NCBI RefSeq assembly: GCF_036227565.1
Contig: NZ_CP109460.1
Location: 682,001-746,000 of the forward strand
Length of the DNA stretch: 64,000 bases
Source of the DNA: Streptomyces sp. NBC_01454
Lineage (GTDB): Bacteria > Actinomycetota > Actinomycetes > Streptomycetales > Streptomycetaceae
Direction: 5' to 3'
The notes below the pieces were generated by a model. It was not told the DNA's origin. It ran no database searches and was given only the letters and a program-made list of their open reading frames with translations. The position numbers were made by a program, and so were the translations under genes. This document shows positions 13,826-23,632 of this stretch, piece after piece (the first letter of the stretch is position 1; each line of letters opens with the position of its first letter).

Positions 13826-16800
13826 CTAGTAGGCGAAAGTGCAGTCGTCGAACTGGTCGACCGCATCCCATGTAGTGGGGTCGGTGGTTCCGGCGGGTAG
13901 CGGCTCGCAGATGGTGTCGCCGGAGGTGTGGACCTTGGTGGTGGCTGCCGTGAGGGCGATCGTGGCCTGCGTCCATCCCGGGACAGTGCCGCCGACGGAG
14001 GCCACGGTGACGGTCTCCTGGTTCGCGCTGCCCTGGCCGAGGACGATTTGTTGCCCTGCTGCGAGTTGCGTGGCCAGCGGGTTGGTGGTGTCCGCCGAGG
14101 CGTTGACGGTGATGCTCGTGACGCCGGACGCCACGCTGGTTTTGAGGGTGGTGTGCCAGGCGGCGAAGCTGGCGTATGGGTTGATGTCTGCTGGTGAGCA
14201 TTGCAGGGTGGCCCACGCGTCGCCGTCGTCTCCGAGCTCCCACGCGATGCTCTCGATGTAGCAGTCCACCGCGACAGCTGGGACTCCGGGCGGGCGCCGC
14301 ATGACCCGGGCCCGGGTGCCGAGTTCGAGATTGAGGAGGACCGGCCATAGTGCCGGCTGCGCCGAGGGGTGCAACTTGACGCTGGGCACCCGGACGGCGG
14401 GCTGCTTGTAGCGGGACAGGAGGTAGCCGGCCGCGTCCTGGCACTCCAGCCCGGAGGACGCATTGATCGTGCGAGTCAGGGTGCGAGGAAAGTAGCTCGC
14501 GATCGATGCGGCGTCCTGCTGATAGAACGTCTGCCCGGTGGACGCTTGGGTGACGGTGACCTGGTTGGACAGGTGCGTCGAGTCGTAGTCGAGTTGGCAG
14601 TCCTCATACGGCCATTCGCCGAGATCGGCTCGCTCGCCGAGGATCAGCACGGGGTTGAGGGCGTTGTAGCGGGCCGACCGGGACCGGAAAGTTACGGTGC
14701 CGGCCCTGTCGACGAAGTGCTCGCCGTTTTCCGTGTCGACCACGGCCTGCAGTGCCGTGACGATGTCCTGCCCCTCGAACGCTGCGGGCCCCATGCTGGT
14801 GGTGAGGCCCGTCTGGATCGACGAGGGCCCCGTGTATCCGGAGTAGCGGAGGATGCGCGCGTATCGGGCATCGGTGGATTCGCCGGCACACGAGTTTCGC
14901 CACGCCGTGTAGATCGTCCCCGCGTCCGCGATGCTGAGGGCAGTAGGGAACTCGGCGGCATATGACAGGTCGCCCCGGAAGTTGCCAATGGACCAGCCGC
15001 CGCTGGTGACGTCGACGTAGGCGCCGAGGCAGTCGCTGATGAGGCCCGTCGGCTCGCTGCTGCTGATGCCCGCCCAGTAGGTGGTCGGGGCGTCGACGGT
15101 GACACTCAGCGTGCCGGTGGCATGTGTGTAGGAGGCTATTGCCAGGTGCCAGTTGGAGTCGACCACGCTGACGGATGTCTCGTAGGCGGTGAGGAACCCT
15201 GATGGGCCGGCCATCCAAACGGCGAACTTGCCGGAGGTGCCGACTACGAAGTAGAGCTGGCTGCCGTCCGACTGCCCGTTGGCGTGTTGCCGGTCCATGC
15301 AGGACCAGAGGAACGCGGCGTAGGTGGGTGTGGGGCCGGTGTACCGGAATGCGAGCATCCTGGTCCAGTCGCCGGTCGGGTTCGCCGGGCCCTTGATTCC
15401 CGCCTGGTCGAGCTGGAGGAAGGTGCTGGGGGTCAGGGATGCCACGCCGGGGCTGGGGTTGTTGATGGTGGCGACGGTGCCGCCGGATCCGGTGTAGAGG
15501 CCGGTGGTGGTGTTGGCGGCCGTGATGGTGCTCCCGAACGCCCAGGAGCCCGCACCGTATTTGCTGTTGGCCAGCGGCGCGGCCGCATAGTTGCCAGTCG
15601 CGTCGGTGGCGGTCGTGCTGCCTTGCGGGTCGTCGAGCTTGTACAGGAACCGCGGGTTACGGTTGGTGATCTCCTGGGTGAGCGGGTCGGTCAACTGCAC
15701 CTGCGACAGTAGCGAGAAAGCGTCGACACACGTCGGCGCGATGGTGCCGTAGGTGCCGGACATTGCCCACGCCGGGGACCAGCGCTCGACGAATCCGCCG
15801 TACATCGGGTACGAGGTGCCAGGGCACGTCCAGGCGGATGCCGTGGGGCCGTGCTCCATCTGCCAGCCGTCGACTTGGATGTTGCATGTGGCTGCGGCTG
15901 TGGCGGCAGTACGAATGCCGCACACCGTGTATGCCGCATCCGGTCCGAGGGTGGCAGTGACCGTCAGGGTCGTCCAGTTGGCTGTGGGCGAGCCGGTCAG
16001 GGTCACCGTAGAGCCGACGTTGGCGGTACCGACGCTGGCTGCGGTGGCCCCGTAGATGAACGCCGCGACCTGCTGCGATGTGCCAGCGGTGACGTTGCGG
16101 GCGCGGATTTGCATCGTGTACGTCTCGCCCGGCTGCGCGCTGGGCCGCGGCGTCCAGCAGATCAGGCCCGGGGTGGTGGTCCCCGATGCGGCCACGGTTC
16201 CGGAGGCGACGGGCGCCTGGATGACGGTTCCGCCCTGCCAGGCCGACGCGCTGGCCACGGTCGCGAACGTTCCGGCGCCGGCGGTGCTGCAGTACGTGCT
16301 GGGCCCCGTGTTGCCCTGGTCGATGGTGCCGAGGGTGTATCCGCCGAGGTCGCCGCCGGTCGCCTGGAACTGGGACAGGAGGTTGCGGGTGGCTGGCCAT
16401 TGGGCGCGGATCCGGTAGGGCTGGTAGGGCTGGATGTGCCCGTAGAAGGGGCCGGTCGTGTTGGTGGGGTCGAGTGCGCTGTCGGTGTTGGCGAGCTGGA
16501 CGGTCGCTTCGGCGGAGCGGATCTGGTCCAGCTCGTACTGTCGGCCGCGGCTCATGCTGGTGGATCCGCGGGTGCGGAGGCTCACGTCGGTGTACTGGTC
16601 GTGCGGCGAGTTGCCGCCGTTGCACGTCCAGCGGGCACCCCATCCGTGCTCGATCAGCGGCCAGTTCGGATTCTGCGGGCCGCCGAGCGGGGTGTTGATG
16701 TTCTCGATGCTGGCGATCAGGCCGGCGACCTCGGTTCCGCCCGCCGCCGTCTGAAAGGCGAAGGTGAGCCCGGTTGCCGACCAGGTGTACGTGGTGGTGG

Positions 16801-17251
16801 CGAGGGTCGTCCATGTGATGCCGTCTGCTGAGGTGTCCGCATACCAGGAGCCGGCCGCCTCCCGGATCCGCCACCAGCGGTGAGCGTCCGGCGAGTAGGC
16901 GGGCAGAGTGGTGGCGACTGTCGAGCCAGCAGTCTGGAGAGTCAGTTTGAAGACGCTGGCCTCGAGGCGGATGGCTACCGAGTTGTTGGTGTCGAGTCGC
17001 AGAACCATTGCGGTGCTGGTGGTGCCTGCGCCGGTGGGTACGGTGCCGATCTGGGCGTAGATCTGGGATGAGGTGGCGTCCCACAGGGTGCTGCTGCCGA
17101 AGCTGTTGGTGGCGCCGCTGGTTGTGGGCTGCGCCAGCGTCACCAGGTCGTTGACGGTGTCGAGGGTTGCCGTGCCGGTGATGTTGTCCCACAGCGCCGT
17201 GTTGATCGACGGCGTGGTGAAGGAGTCGACGAGCGTACTTAGCTTGACCAC
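13826..17251 (-). CDS. Large minor tail protein with LamG and CBM-like domains
   Basis: 1141 residues. In order: a beta-sandwich (1-190), a Streptomyces-phage minor tail core (about 200-300, with GSTSMSRGRQYELDQI and GHIQPYQPYRIRAQWP), a carbohydrate-binding CBM4/9-like domain (about 300-480), a concanavalin/LamG-like domain (about 560-800), and a C-terminal tail-tip region (ILGERADLGEWPYEDCQLDY). It fills the place of the tail tip and adsorption protein following the tape measure; the sugar-binding domains suggest contact with wall polysaccharide. Confidence 0.85.
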   Translation of the reverse strand: MVKLSTLVDSFTTPSINTALWDNITGTATLDTVNDLVTLAQPTTSGATNSFGSSTLWDATSSQIYAQIGTVPTGAGTTSTAMVLRLDTNNSVAIRLEASVFKLTLQTAGSTVATTLPAYSPDAHRWWRIREAAGSWYADTSADGITWTTLATTTYTWSATGLTFAFQTAAGGTEVAGLIASIENINTPLGGPQNPNWPLIEHGWGARWTCNGGNSPHDQYTDVSLRTRGSTSMSRGRQYELDQIRSAEATVQLANTDSALDPTNTTGPFYGHIQPYQPYRIRAQWPATRNLLSQFQATGGDLGGYTLGTIDQGNTGPSTYCSTAGAGTFATVASASAWQGGTVIQAPVASGTVAASGTTTPGLICWTPRPSAQPGETYTMQIRARNVTAGTSQQVAAFIYGATAASVGTANVGSTVTLTGSPTANWTTLTVTATLGPDAAYTVCGIRTAATAAATCNIQVDGWQMEHGPTASAWTCPGTSYPMYGGFVERWSPAWAMSGTYGTIAPTCVDAFSLLSQVQLTDPLTQEITNRNPRFLYKLDDPQGSTTATDATGNYAAAPLANSKYGAGSWAFGSTITAANTTTGLYTGSGGTVATINNPSPGVASLTPSTFLQLDQAGIKGPANPTGDWTRMLAFRYTGPTPTYAAFLWSCMDRQHANGQSDGSQLYFVVGTSGKFAVWMAGPSGFLTAYETSVSVVDSNWHLAIASYTHATGTLSVTVDAPTTYWAGISSSEPTGLISDCLGAYVDVTSGGWSIGNFRGDLSYAAEFPTALSIADAGTIYTAWRNSCAGESTDARYARILRYSGYTGPSSIQTGLTTSMGPAAFEGQDIVTALQAVVDTENGEHFVDRAGTVTFRSRSARYNALNPVLILGERADLGEWPYEDCQLDYDSTHLSNQVTVTQASTGQTFYQQDAASIASYFPRTLTRTINASSGLECQDAAGYLLSRYKQPAVRVPSVKLHPSAQPALWPVLLNLELGTRARVMRRPPGVPAVAVDCYIESIAWELGDDGDAWATLQCSPADINPYASFAAWHTTLKTSVASGVTSITVNASADTTNPLATQLAAGQQIVLGQGSANQETVTVASVGGTVPGWTQATIALTAATTKVHTSGDTICEPLPAGTTDPTTWDAVDQFDDCTFAY

Positions 17252-17295
17252 CGGGCACCTCCATGTCGTTGGGGCGCCCGGTGGCGCTCAGCTGA

Positions 17296-20200
17296 TCAGC
17301 GGCCGTATGGGGGGTACGTGGTCGGGTTGCGCATACCGCGGCGGAGGAACGCGGCTTCGACGTCCTTGGCTAGGCCGTCGACTGTGGCGACGCTGCCCGC
17401 GATCTCGAAGGTGTAGTGGTTGTGGATGATGGTCTGACCACCCCCGCCGGTTCCGGCGACCGCGACGCCCGCCGTGCCGACGCCGCCGGCTCCTGCCACG
17501 GCGCCTGCCAGGTTGGCTGCCGCCGTGGTGGCGTGGTGGGCCGCGTCGGAGATGCCTTGGGCGAGGCCCTGGGGGATGAACTGGCCGAGGTCGGCGAAGA
17601 CCCGGCTGGGCGACCGGATGCCGAGCGCCCGCTTGATTGCCGTCTGCATGGACTTGGCGATCTTCGTCATTTGCTTGGCGATCGCCTTCTCCTGCGACTG
17701 CAGGCCCTTGATCAGCCCCTGCGCCGACTTCATGCCAGCGCCGTACATGGAGTTGGCGACCGCTGCGCCTGTGCTGTTTGCCGCGCTCTGCATGTTCGAC
17801 TGCAGCTTGTTCATCTCGGCGACCTGGCCCTTGGTGCCGGCCGCGAGCGCCTGGGCGGTGTCCCCTGCCTGGTCCACGCCCGCCGATGCGAGCTGGGCAA
17901 CCAGGTCGGAGCGCAGCCCCTTCTTCTGGAGTGCCTTGAGGTTCGCCGCGAACGCGTTCGCCTTCGCCACCTGGTCACGCATGTGCTGGACGACGTCAAA
18001 GCTGTTGACGCTACGGCCCTCATCGGGGGACGCGGTGACGATCGACGCGGACTCCATGATTCCCTTGGCGACCGCGTCGCGCTCTTTCGTCCAGTCCTTC
18101 TGGACGGCCGCCAGTTTCTTCTGCGCGTCCTTCAGCCGAGTCGCCACAGAGTCCCTGCGGGCGGCCAGGCCGCGCAGAACGCGGTCCTCGCGCGCGGCGT
18201 AGCTCTGCAAGCGGCTGATGGCCCGGACGTGGGAGTGCACCCAGGAGACCAGGCCCCGGTTGCGGCGGGCGCTCTTGCTGTCCAGCAGATCCTGGACGCG
18301 GTTTTTGGAGGAGATCAGCAGCGACTCGACGCGCCGGGTTGCTGCCTTCACGCGGGCTGTCGACGAGGTGAGGCCGTCGATGAGGCCCGTGTTGACGTAG
18401 ATGCCGAGCTGCCGGAAGACCTTCGACGGGCTGCTGATGCCGAGCATGCTCTTGAAGCCGGACACGGCGGAGCTGGCCAGGCTCTTGACCTTGTCGACGA
18501 CGGCGCCGGCCATGCCGGAGATGCCGCTGATCAGGCCGTGGATCAGGTCGCGGCCTGCGCTGACCAGCCATGATGCCGCGCCTGAGAGGGCGTTCATCGC
18601 CTTGCTTTTGATCGACGACAGGAAGCCGCCGATGCCAGAGACGGCTGACGACACGGCGTTCTTGGCTCCGTTGATCGCTCCGGTGATGGTCGACCGGATG
18701 CTGTTCCAGATGGATGAGGCGACGCTCTTGATGCCGTTCCATATGGACGACCAGGTGGAGCGGATACCGTTGAGGACGGCGCTGATCGTGCCGCGGATGA
18801 GGTTGATGTTCGTCTGAATGAACGACTTGATCGCGTTCCAGACCGACACGGCGATCGCCTTGGTGCCGTTCCAAATGCTGTTCCACGTCGACTTGATCGC
18901 GTTCAGGGTGCCGGTGATGATCGTCCGGACGGCCAGGATGTTGAGGTTGATGAACGCCTTGATGCCGTTCCACACGGCCACCGCAACGGCCTTGATGCCG
19001 TTCCACACCGACGACCACGCCGACTTCAGCGCGCCGGAAACCGAGTTCCAGATGCTGATGAAAAAGGAGATGGTCGCGTGGAACGCGGTCTTCAGTGCGT
19101 TCCAGACAGCCAGGCCGACCGTCTTGATTACGGTCCAGGTCATCCGCCACGCGGTCTGGAACCACGTCGTCTTCGTCGCGACCCAGATGATGCCTGCGAC
19201 GAGCGCCGCGATCGCCAGGATGATCAAGCCGATGGGGTTGGCGTCCATAGCGGCGTTCAGGAGCCACTGCGCTACGGCCGCGGCCTTCTCCGCGACCGCC
19301 GACGCGATCAGCGCCACCTTCTGGGCAACCCAGGCAGCGGCGGAGCGGAGGCCGGCCGCGGCGCTCGCTGCCATCGACCGGACGAAACCCAGGCTGGCGA
19401 GCGATGCCGTCTTCATGGCCGCGCCGACGCCCTTGATGCTGGAGACCAGCCCCGACCACGCGCTCCGACCCGCCGAGGCAGCCGCAGTCCCGACCTTGCG
19501 CCCGAAACTGGCGACCGCGGAACCGGCGCTGTTGGCGCCGGACTTCACGCCATCCCAGGCGTACATGCCCTTCAGACGCACAGTGTCGAATGCCGACTTC
19601 GCGGCCGAGGCGGCACCACCCAGGCCTCGACGGATCGCGCCCCCCAGAGAGCCGGCCATGCCGGAAGCGTCCGATGCTGCCGCTGAGGCGCTACGGAACC
19701 CCCGGATCACGTTGACGCCAGCCTTGACGCCAGAAGCGCCGAGCTTCGCCATGCTGGCGACACCCTTGACGGCGCTCATCGTCAGCTTGGTGGCGTAGGC
19801 GACCACGGACAGGGCCAGCACGCCGCCGATCACTGCGGCCAGGGCCATTGCGACGTCCTTGTGCCGGCCGAACCAGCTGACAGCGCCGGTGACGACCGGC
19901 AGGAGCTTCGTGCCGATCTCGATCGCGAGGACGTTGATGGTCTGCTTGGCCTTGGCGATCTGGACGTTGAACAGCTGCTGGGTGGCCTTCCAGCCCTCCA
20001 CATCCTTGGTGGCATGGCCGTAGGACTCGCCGACCTTCTTGACGCGGTCCTTGAAGCCGCCCATGTTTTCGCCGGTCAGCATCAAGGTCGTGTTCATGCC
20101 GGTCGCGCCGCCGGTCATCTTCTTGATGGCGTCGGTGTACGTCTGGGCTGCCGGGCCGCCCTTTTTGAGCTCGGCGGAGAAGCCAGTCGTCCGGTTCTGC

Positions 20201-21264
20201 AGCGTGGCGTACTGGGACAGCAAATTGGCCTGCTCCGGCGGCAGCCCCTTGAGTGCCGCCCTCCAGTCCGCCACCGAGAGGGAGCCCTTGGAGTAGGAGC
20301 CGGCCAGCTTCTGCAGGTTGGGCGGCATCTGCTTGATCATGGTGTTGGCGTCAGCAGCCGCCTGCTTGCTCTTGTTGAAGGCCGACATGAGGACGGTGCC
20401 GCTGCTGCCCATCTTCGACAGGACCGTCTGCGACAGCATGTCGAGGGTGCCGGTCAGGCCACGCTTGCCCAGGTGCGTCGACACGTCTGTGGATGAGATG
20501 CCCAGACGCTGCATCTCCTGGATCGCCACGTTGTTCGGCGCGGCCAGGTTCCTGATGGTGTTGGCGAGTTCCTGGGTGCCTTCGCGGGCGCTGGTGCCGT
20601 GCTGGGTGAGCGTGGCGAGAGCGCCGGACACCTCGGCAAAGCTGATCTTGTTGGCGGAGGCGATCGGCAAAACGGTCGAGAGGCTGCCAGCGAACTCCTC
20701 CATCGTCATCTTGCCTTCACCGGCTGCGGTCTTCATGGCGTTCATGACCTGGACGGACTTGTCGGCCCCCAGGTGATACGACGCCATAACGCTGGTCATC
20801 GCGTTGGTGACCGACGACAGGGAGGCGTTCTCCTCGCGCGCACCCTGGGCCGCCGCCTTGAGGACTTTGAGGCCGTCGGCGCCGCGGAAGCCCGCCTTCT
20901 CGACCTGGTACATGCCGTCGGTGAGCTTGTGCCAGTCGGTACCCGTGCCCGAGGCGATGTCGAGGATGCCCTTACGGACAGTGCTCAGACCCTTGAGGGT
21001 CTCCCCCGCCGCCGTGTGCAGCACCATCGTCTGCGCCTGAAAATCGCCAGCCATCTTCACGCTGGCTACCGCCGCGCCGAGGCCCAGGACGCTGACGCCC
21101 TTACCGATCTTGGCCGCTCCGGCGAAGACGGTCTCGCCGGCCTTGCGCATGCCGCCGGCGGTGCCGTCCACCATCGAGCGGGCCTGGGTCATCGAGGATC
21201 GCAGCTGCCGCACGTCGCCCATCAGGCGAACGACGACGGGGGGCAGCAGGGCGCCTTCGGACAT
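17296..21264 (-). CDS. Tape measure protein
   Basis: 1322 residues, the longest gene. The N-terminal third matches phage tail tape measure proteins (PhageMin_Tail type: KISFAEVSGALATLTQHGTS). Hydrophobic helices lie at about 470-500 and 675-700 (NPIGLIILAIAALVAGIIWV). From about 720 to 880 there is a tandem repeat of roughly 60 residues built around SIWNGIKAVA...NAIKSF. The C-terminal end has an amphipathic region with KQMTKIAKSMQTAIKRALGI followed by SPSRVFADLGQF, a motif also present internally as SPSKVFRQLG. The length would fit a tail of roughly 200 nm using the usual 0.15 nm per residue (inference). Confidence 0.95.
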   Translation of the reverse strand: MSEGALLPPVVVRLMGDVRQLRSSMTQARSMVDGTAGGMRKAGETVFAGAAKIGKGVSVLGLGAAVASVKMAGDFQAQTMVLHTAAGETLKGLSTVRKGILDIASGTGTDWHKLTDGMYQVEKAGFRGADGLKVLKAAAQGAREENASLSSVTNAMTSVMASYHLGADKSVQVMNAMKTAAGEGKMTMEEFAGSLSTVLPIASANKISFAEVSGALATLTQHGTSAREGTQELANTIRNLAAPNNVAIQEMQRLGISSTDVSTHLGKRGLTGTLDMLSQTVLSKMGSSGTVLMSAFNKSKQAAADANTMIKQMPPNLQKLAGSYSKGSLSVADWRAALKGLPPEQANLLSQYATLQNRTTGFSAELKKGGPAAQTYTDAIKKMTGGATGMNTTLMLTGENMGGFKDRVKKVGESYGHATKDVEGWKATQQLFNVQIAKAKQTINVLAIEIGTKLLPVVTGAVSWFGRHKDVAMALAAVIGGVLALSVVAYATKLTMSAVKGVASMAKLGASGVKAGVNVIRGFRSASAAASDASGMAGSLGGAIRRGLGGAASAAKSAFDTVRLKGMYAWDGVKSGANSAGSAVASFGRKVGTAAASAGRSAWSGLVSSIKGVGAAMKTASLASLGFVRSMAASAAAGLRSAAAWVAQKVALIASAVAEKAAAVAQWLLNAAMDANPIGLIILAIAALVAGIIWVATKTTWFQTAWRMTWTVIKTVGLAVWNALKTAFHATISFFISIWNSVSGALKSAWSSVWNGIKAVAVAVWNGIKAFINLNILAVRTIITGTLNAIKSTWNSIWNGTKAIAVSVWNAIKSFIQTNINLIRGTISAVLNGIRSTWSSIWNGIKSVASSIWNSIRSTITGAINGAKNAVSSAVSGIGGFLSSIKSKAMNALSGAASWLVSAGRDLIHGLISGISGMAGAVVDKVKSLASSAVSGFKSMLGISSPSKVFRQLGIYVNTGLIDGLTSSTARVKAATRRVESLLISSKNRVQDLLDSKSARRNRGLVSWVHSHVRAISRLQSYAAREDRVLRGLAARRDSVATRLKDAQKKLAAVQKDWTKERDAVAKGIMESASIVTASPDEGRSVNSFDVVQHMRDQVAKANAFAANLKALQKKGLRSDLVAQLASAGVDQAGDTAQALAAGTKGQVAEMNKLQSNMQSAANSTGAAVANSMYGAGMKSAQGLIKGLQSQEKAIAKQMTKIAKSMQTAIKRALGIRSPSRVFADLGQFIPQGLAQGISDAAHHATTAAANLAGAVAGAGGVGTAGVAVAGTGGGGQTIIHNHYTFEIAGSVATVDGLAKDVEAAFLRRGMRNPTTYPPYGR

Positions 21265-21306
21265 CTGCGCCTCCTCGTGGTGACGGCAAACGCGGATGTT
21301 GGCGGG

Positions 21307-21762
21307 CTATCGGGCTATGGCCGCCCGCCACGCCTGGTGATAGATGGCGGACACGGCGCCGGTGGCGATGACTCGCTCATACGCTGGTGCCACGTAGGGT
21401 CGGGCTGGCAGTTCGGTGGCGCCGCCGCGGCCAGTCGGCCCGCCGAGTTCTTGGACGCGCCCGTAGACGGCAGTTGGGCCGATTTGCGCCTCCCATCGGC
21501 CCATCCCGAGCGGGTGCGGGCCGGTGACCTTGATGGAGCGTCGCAGGGTCCCTGTCACCAACGAGGGCGGTTCGCCTGGCGCCGATGGAGTTGGGGTGCC
21601 CGGGCGGTGGCTCGAGGTCGTCAACTTCTCCTTGATGGCGCCTTCGGTGAGGTGCGCGGCCTTCGCCGTCGCCGACTTGGTCGCGAGGTTGAACGATGCA
21701 GTCAGCCGGGACAGAGCCCCCGTCAGCTCCGACACGCCGATCACCTGCACGCTGCCTGTCAC
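21307..21762 (-). CDS. HK97 gp10-like tail component
   Basis: 151 residues with the pattern typical of HK97-gp10 proteins: an N-terminal helix with LSRLTASFNLATKSATAKAA, a segment PSLVTGTLRRSIKV, and the C-terminal LPARPYVAPAYERV. Such proteins act in head-tail joining or tail completion. Unusually, it lies between the tail chaperone and tape measure genes, and not upstream of the tail tube gene as in many siphophages. Confidence 0.8.
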   Translation of the reverse strand: MTGSVQVIGVSELTGALSRLTASFNLATKSATAKAAHLTEGAIKEKLTTSSHRPGTPTPSAPGEPPSLVTGTLRRSIKVTGPHPLGMGRWEAQIGPTAVYGRVQELGGPTGRGGATELPARPYVAPAYERVIATGAVSAIYHQAWRAAIAR

Positions 21763-21765
21763 GGG

Positions 21766-22029
21766 TCACCTCCTGGCGTTGCGTTCCGCTTCACGCTCGG
21801 CCCGCTCCTGGGCCGCCTCTCGGGCTTCGTCGACGACCATTGCCATGCGTGGCAGGCGGGCGTCGAGCCACGCCGGGATTTCGTCTACCTGCTGTGGCGT
21901 CCATCGGTATCGCTCGGCGTACCAGAGGTAGTCGTATGCCTCGTCGTATGCGGTGATCGGGTGCCCAGGTGGGACTTCGTGTCCCTCCAGCCGTGCTCTT
22001 AGGCGGCGGAGGGCTCGGTAGGGGATGCC
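21766..22029 (-). CDS. Tail assembly chaperone, frameshift extension (gpT-like)
   Basis: An 87-codon frame with no start of its own, in the -1 frame relative to the short form, reading GIPYRALRRLRARLEGHEVP then YDYLWYAERYRWTPQQVDEI. The sequence is typical of the downstream half of siphophage tail chaperones. In this frame a TGA at 22030-22032 bounds the shift on the 5' side and the zero-frame TAA at 21999 on the 3' side, so slippage must occur within about 30 nt. The best run there is ATCCCCT, which is not an ideal heptamer. The gene lies in the expected place between tail tube and tape measure. Confidence 0.85.
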   Translation of the reverse strand, partial: GIPYRALRRLRARLEGHEVPPGHPITAYDEAYDYLWYAERYRWTPQQVDEIPAWLDARLPRMAMVVDEAREAAQERAEREAERNARR

Positions 22030-22355
22030 TCATCCTTGGCGTCCTTCGCGGACTCCTCCGGCCACAGGAGCTTGCGGACAGGTTCCGTGAGTTCCATCAG
22101 CTTCTGGTCGTCGGCCAGCGGCAGCAGGTCCAGCGAGTCGGGCGACGCGGATGGGAGCGGCAGGTCGTAGGACCAGTCGATGATGAGGACCTGGAGGATG
22201 CCGTCGGTCATCTCGTAGGCCATCGCCAGGGGCTTGTCGACGTCTCCGCTGACGCTGGCCATGGCGCGCTTCTTGTCGCCGCGGCGCAGCGTCATGGGGT
22301 CGCGGAACTGGACCCAGGCGCCGGAGGGCAGGTTGTGGCGTTCGGTGGTGGACAT
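21999..22355 (-). CDS. Tail assembly chaperone, short form
   Basis: 118 residues from ATG 22355 (start MSTTERHNLPSGAWVQFRDP), ending at TAA 21999-22001. This is the gpG-like product made without frameshifting. The C-terminus is acidic and Ala/Glu-rich. A second frame (21766-22029) overlaps its end and continues the protein by a -1 shift. Confidence 0.85.
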   Translation of the reverse strand: MSTTERHNLPSGAWVQFRDPMTLRRGDKKRAMASVSGDVDKPLAMAYEMTDGILQVLIIDWSYDLPLPSASPDSLDLLPLADDQKLMELTEPVRKLLWPEESAKDAKDEASPTEPSAA

Positions 22356-22393
22356 GAGGGTGCTCCGAGGGTGTGAGGGTTGGGTGGTTCGGA

Positions 22394-23629
22394 TCAGAAG
22401 CCGGTGGCGTTGTTCGTCACCGAGATCTTGATGGGGCTGTAGCCGCCGGATCCGCCCGCGTTCGTCGTCGAGAGGACGGAGACCCATGAACCGCCGTATT
22501 CCACCGCGGCCTTGGTACCGTCGGGGTCGACGTCAGTGAACGCCGCAGTGGCGACGTCGAACTGGATGGCGATCCGGTTGACCCCGGTGAGGCCGTTGTC
22601 GATCACCATCTGCAGCTGCGGTTGCGTGTTGTTGAGCACGTACAGCAGCGGACTCTCGTCACTGGCGACGAAATTCAGCTTGCCTTCCACCGAGACGCCG
22701 CCGCGCTGGATGATGTACGGCGACTGCACGCCGGTCGTCGTGTAATAGGGGTTGAGCTCCCGCTTGATGGTGATCTCACCGTCGGTGATCGTGTTGACCA
22801 GGGTGCCGCCCGCCGCCGGGCCGCCGATACCCGCAGTCATCCGCCACGACGCCACCGGCAGGATCGTCGACGGGTTCGAGACCGGGGCCGAGCCGAGCGC
22901 CACCGACGGGTACGACTGCGCCTTCCCAGACCAGGTCAGCAGCTCGCTCTCCGCGTTCCACTTGAAGGAGACCTCGGAGAAGCAGGCGCCCGGATACTGG
23001 CGGGCGCCAGACGTCGGTGTCGGGCCGAGGAAATGCGTCAGCGTGTGCGTGAGCGGCTGGCCGCTACCGGAGTTCAGCAGACTGTGGGCCTGAGTGTAGG
23101 GGCCGGTGGACGGGGCGACCGCCTGCGCGGAGGCGTGCGCGTACTGAAGAGTGGAGCCGGTGATCGGGATCGTGTACGGCCCGGAGCCGGACGGGGTGCC
23201 GGTAGTGACAACCTCTGCGGTAGCCCCGGTGCCGATCTGCACGATTGTGGCGGCGGGAATTGACGCGACGCACGAGATGGACGACGCACCGGCTGCCGCG
23301 CCCGCGGCGAGGGTCGTCGCCCCGGTGCCGGTGGCGGTCGCGCTGGTGGCCATGTCGCCGAGCACGTTGCGCAGGAAATACCCGATGCCGTCCCCGTAGA
23401 CCGGCCCGCCGAGATCGAACTCGGCGGCCTTGACGCCGGCGATCTGCGCGAACGAGTCCGTGGCCATGGAACCACGCCACGACTTGTCCTCCAGGAACTT
23501 CGGCTGATCTTTCGGCTTGAACTCGGCGACCAGGACCGTGGCCGTCATCGCGACTGGTGTGCCCTGCGTGGTCTCGGGCGCGATGCCGACGAACTGCTTG
23601 GCGGGTGCGTATGTGGTGGGAGTCGGCAC
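22394..23629 (-). CDS. Major tail (tube) protein
   Basis: 411 residues, beta-rich, with the tail tube start pattern AKQFVGIAPETTQGTPVAMT and FLEDKSWRGSM. A Ser/Thr/Ala/Gly-rich insert (residues 100-180, including GTGATTLAAGAAAGASSISC) resembles the loop domains found in decorated tail tubes. Position between the connectors and the chaperone supports the call. Confidence 0.88.
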   Translation of the reverse strand: MPTPTTYAPAKQFVGIAPETTQGTPVAMTATVLVAEFKPKDQPKFLEDKSWRGSMATDSFAQIAGVKAAEFDLGGPVYGDGIGYFLRNVLGDMATSATATGTGATTLAAGAAAGASSISCVASIPAATIVQIGTGATAEVVTTGTPSGSGPYTIPITGSTLQYAHASAQAVAPSTGPYTQAHSLLNSGSGQPLTHTLTHFLGPTPTSGARQYPGACFSEVSFKWNAESELLTWSGKAQSYPSVALGSAPVSNPSTILPVASWRMTAGIGGPAAGGTLVNTITDGEITIKRELNPYYTTTGVQSPYIIQRGGVSVEGKLNFVASDESPLLYVLNNTQPQLQMVIDNGLTGVNRIAIQFDVATAAFTDVDPDGTKAAVEYGGSWVSVLSTTNAGGSGGYSPIKISVTNNATGF

Positions 23630-23632
23630 CGG

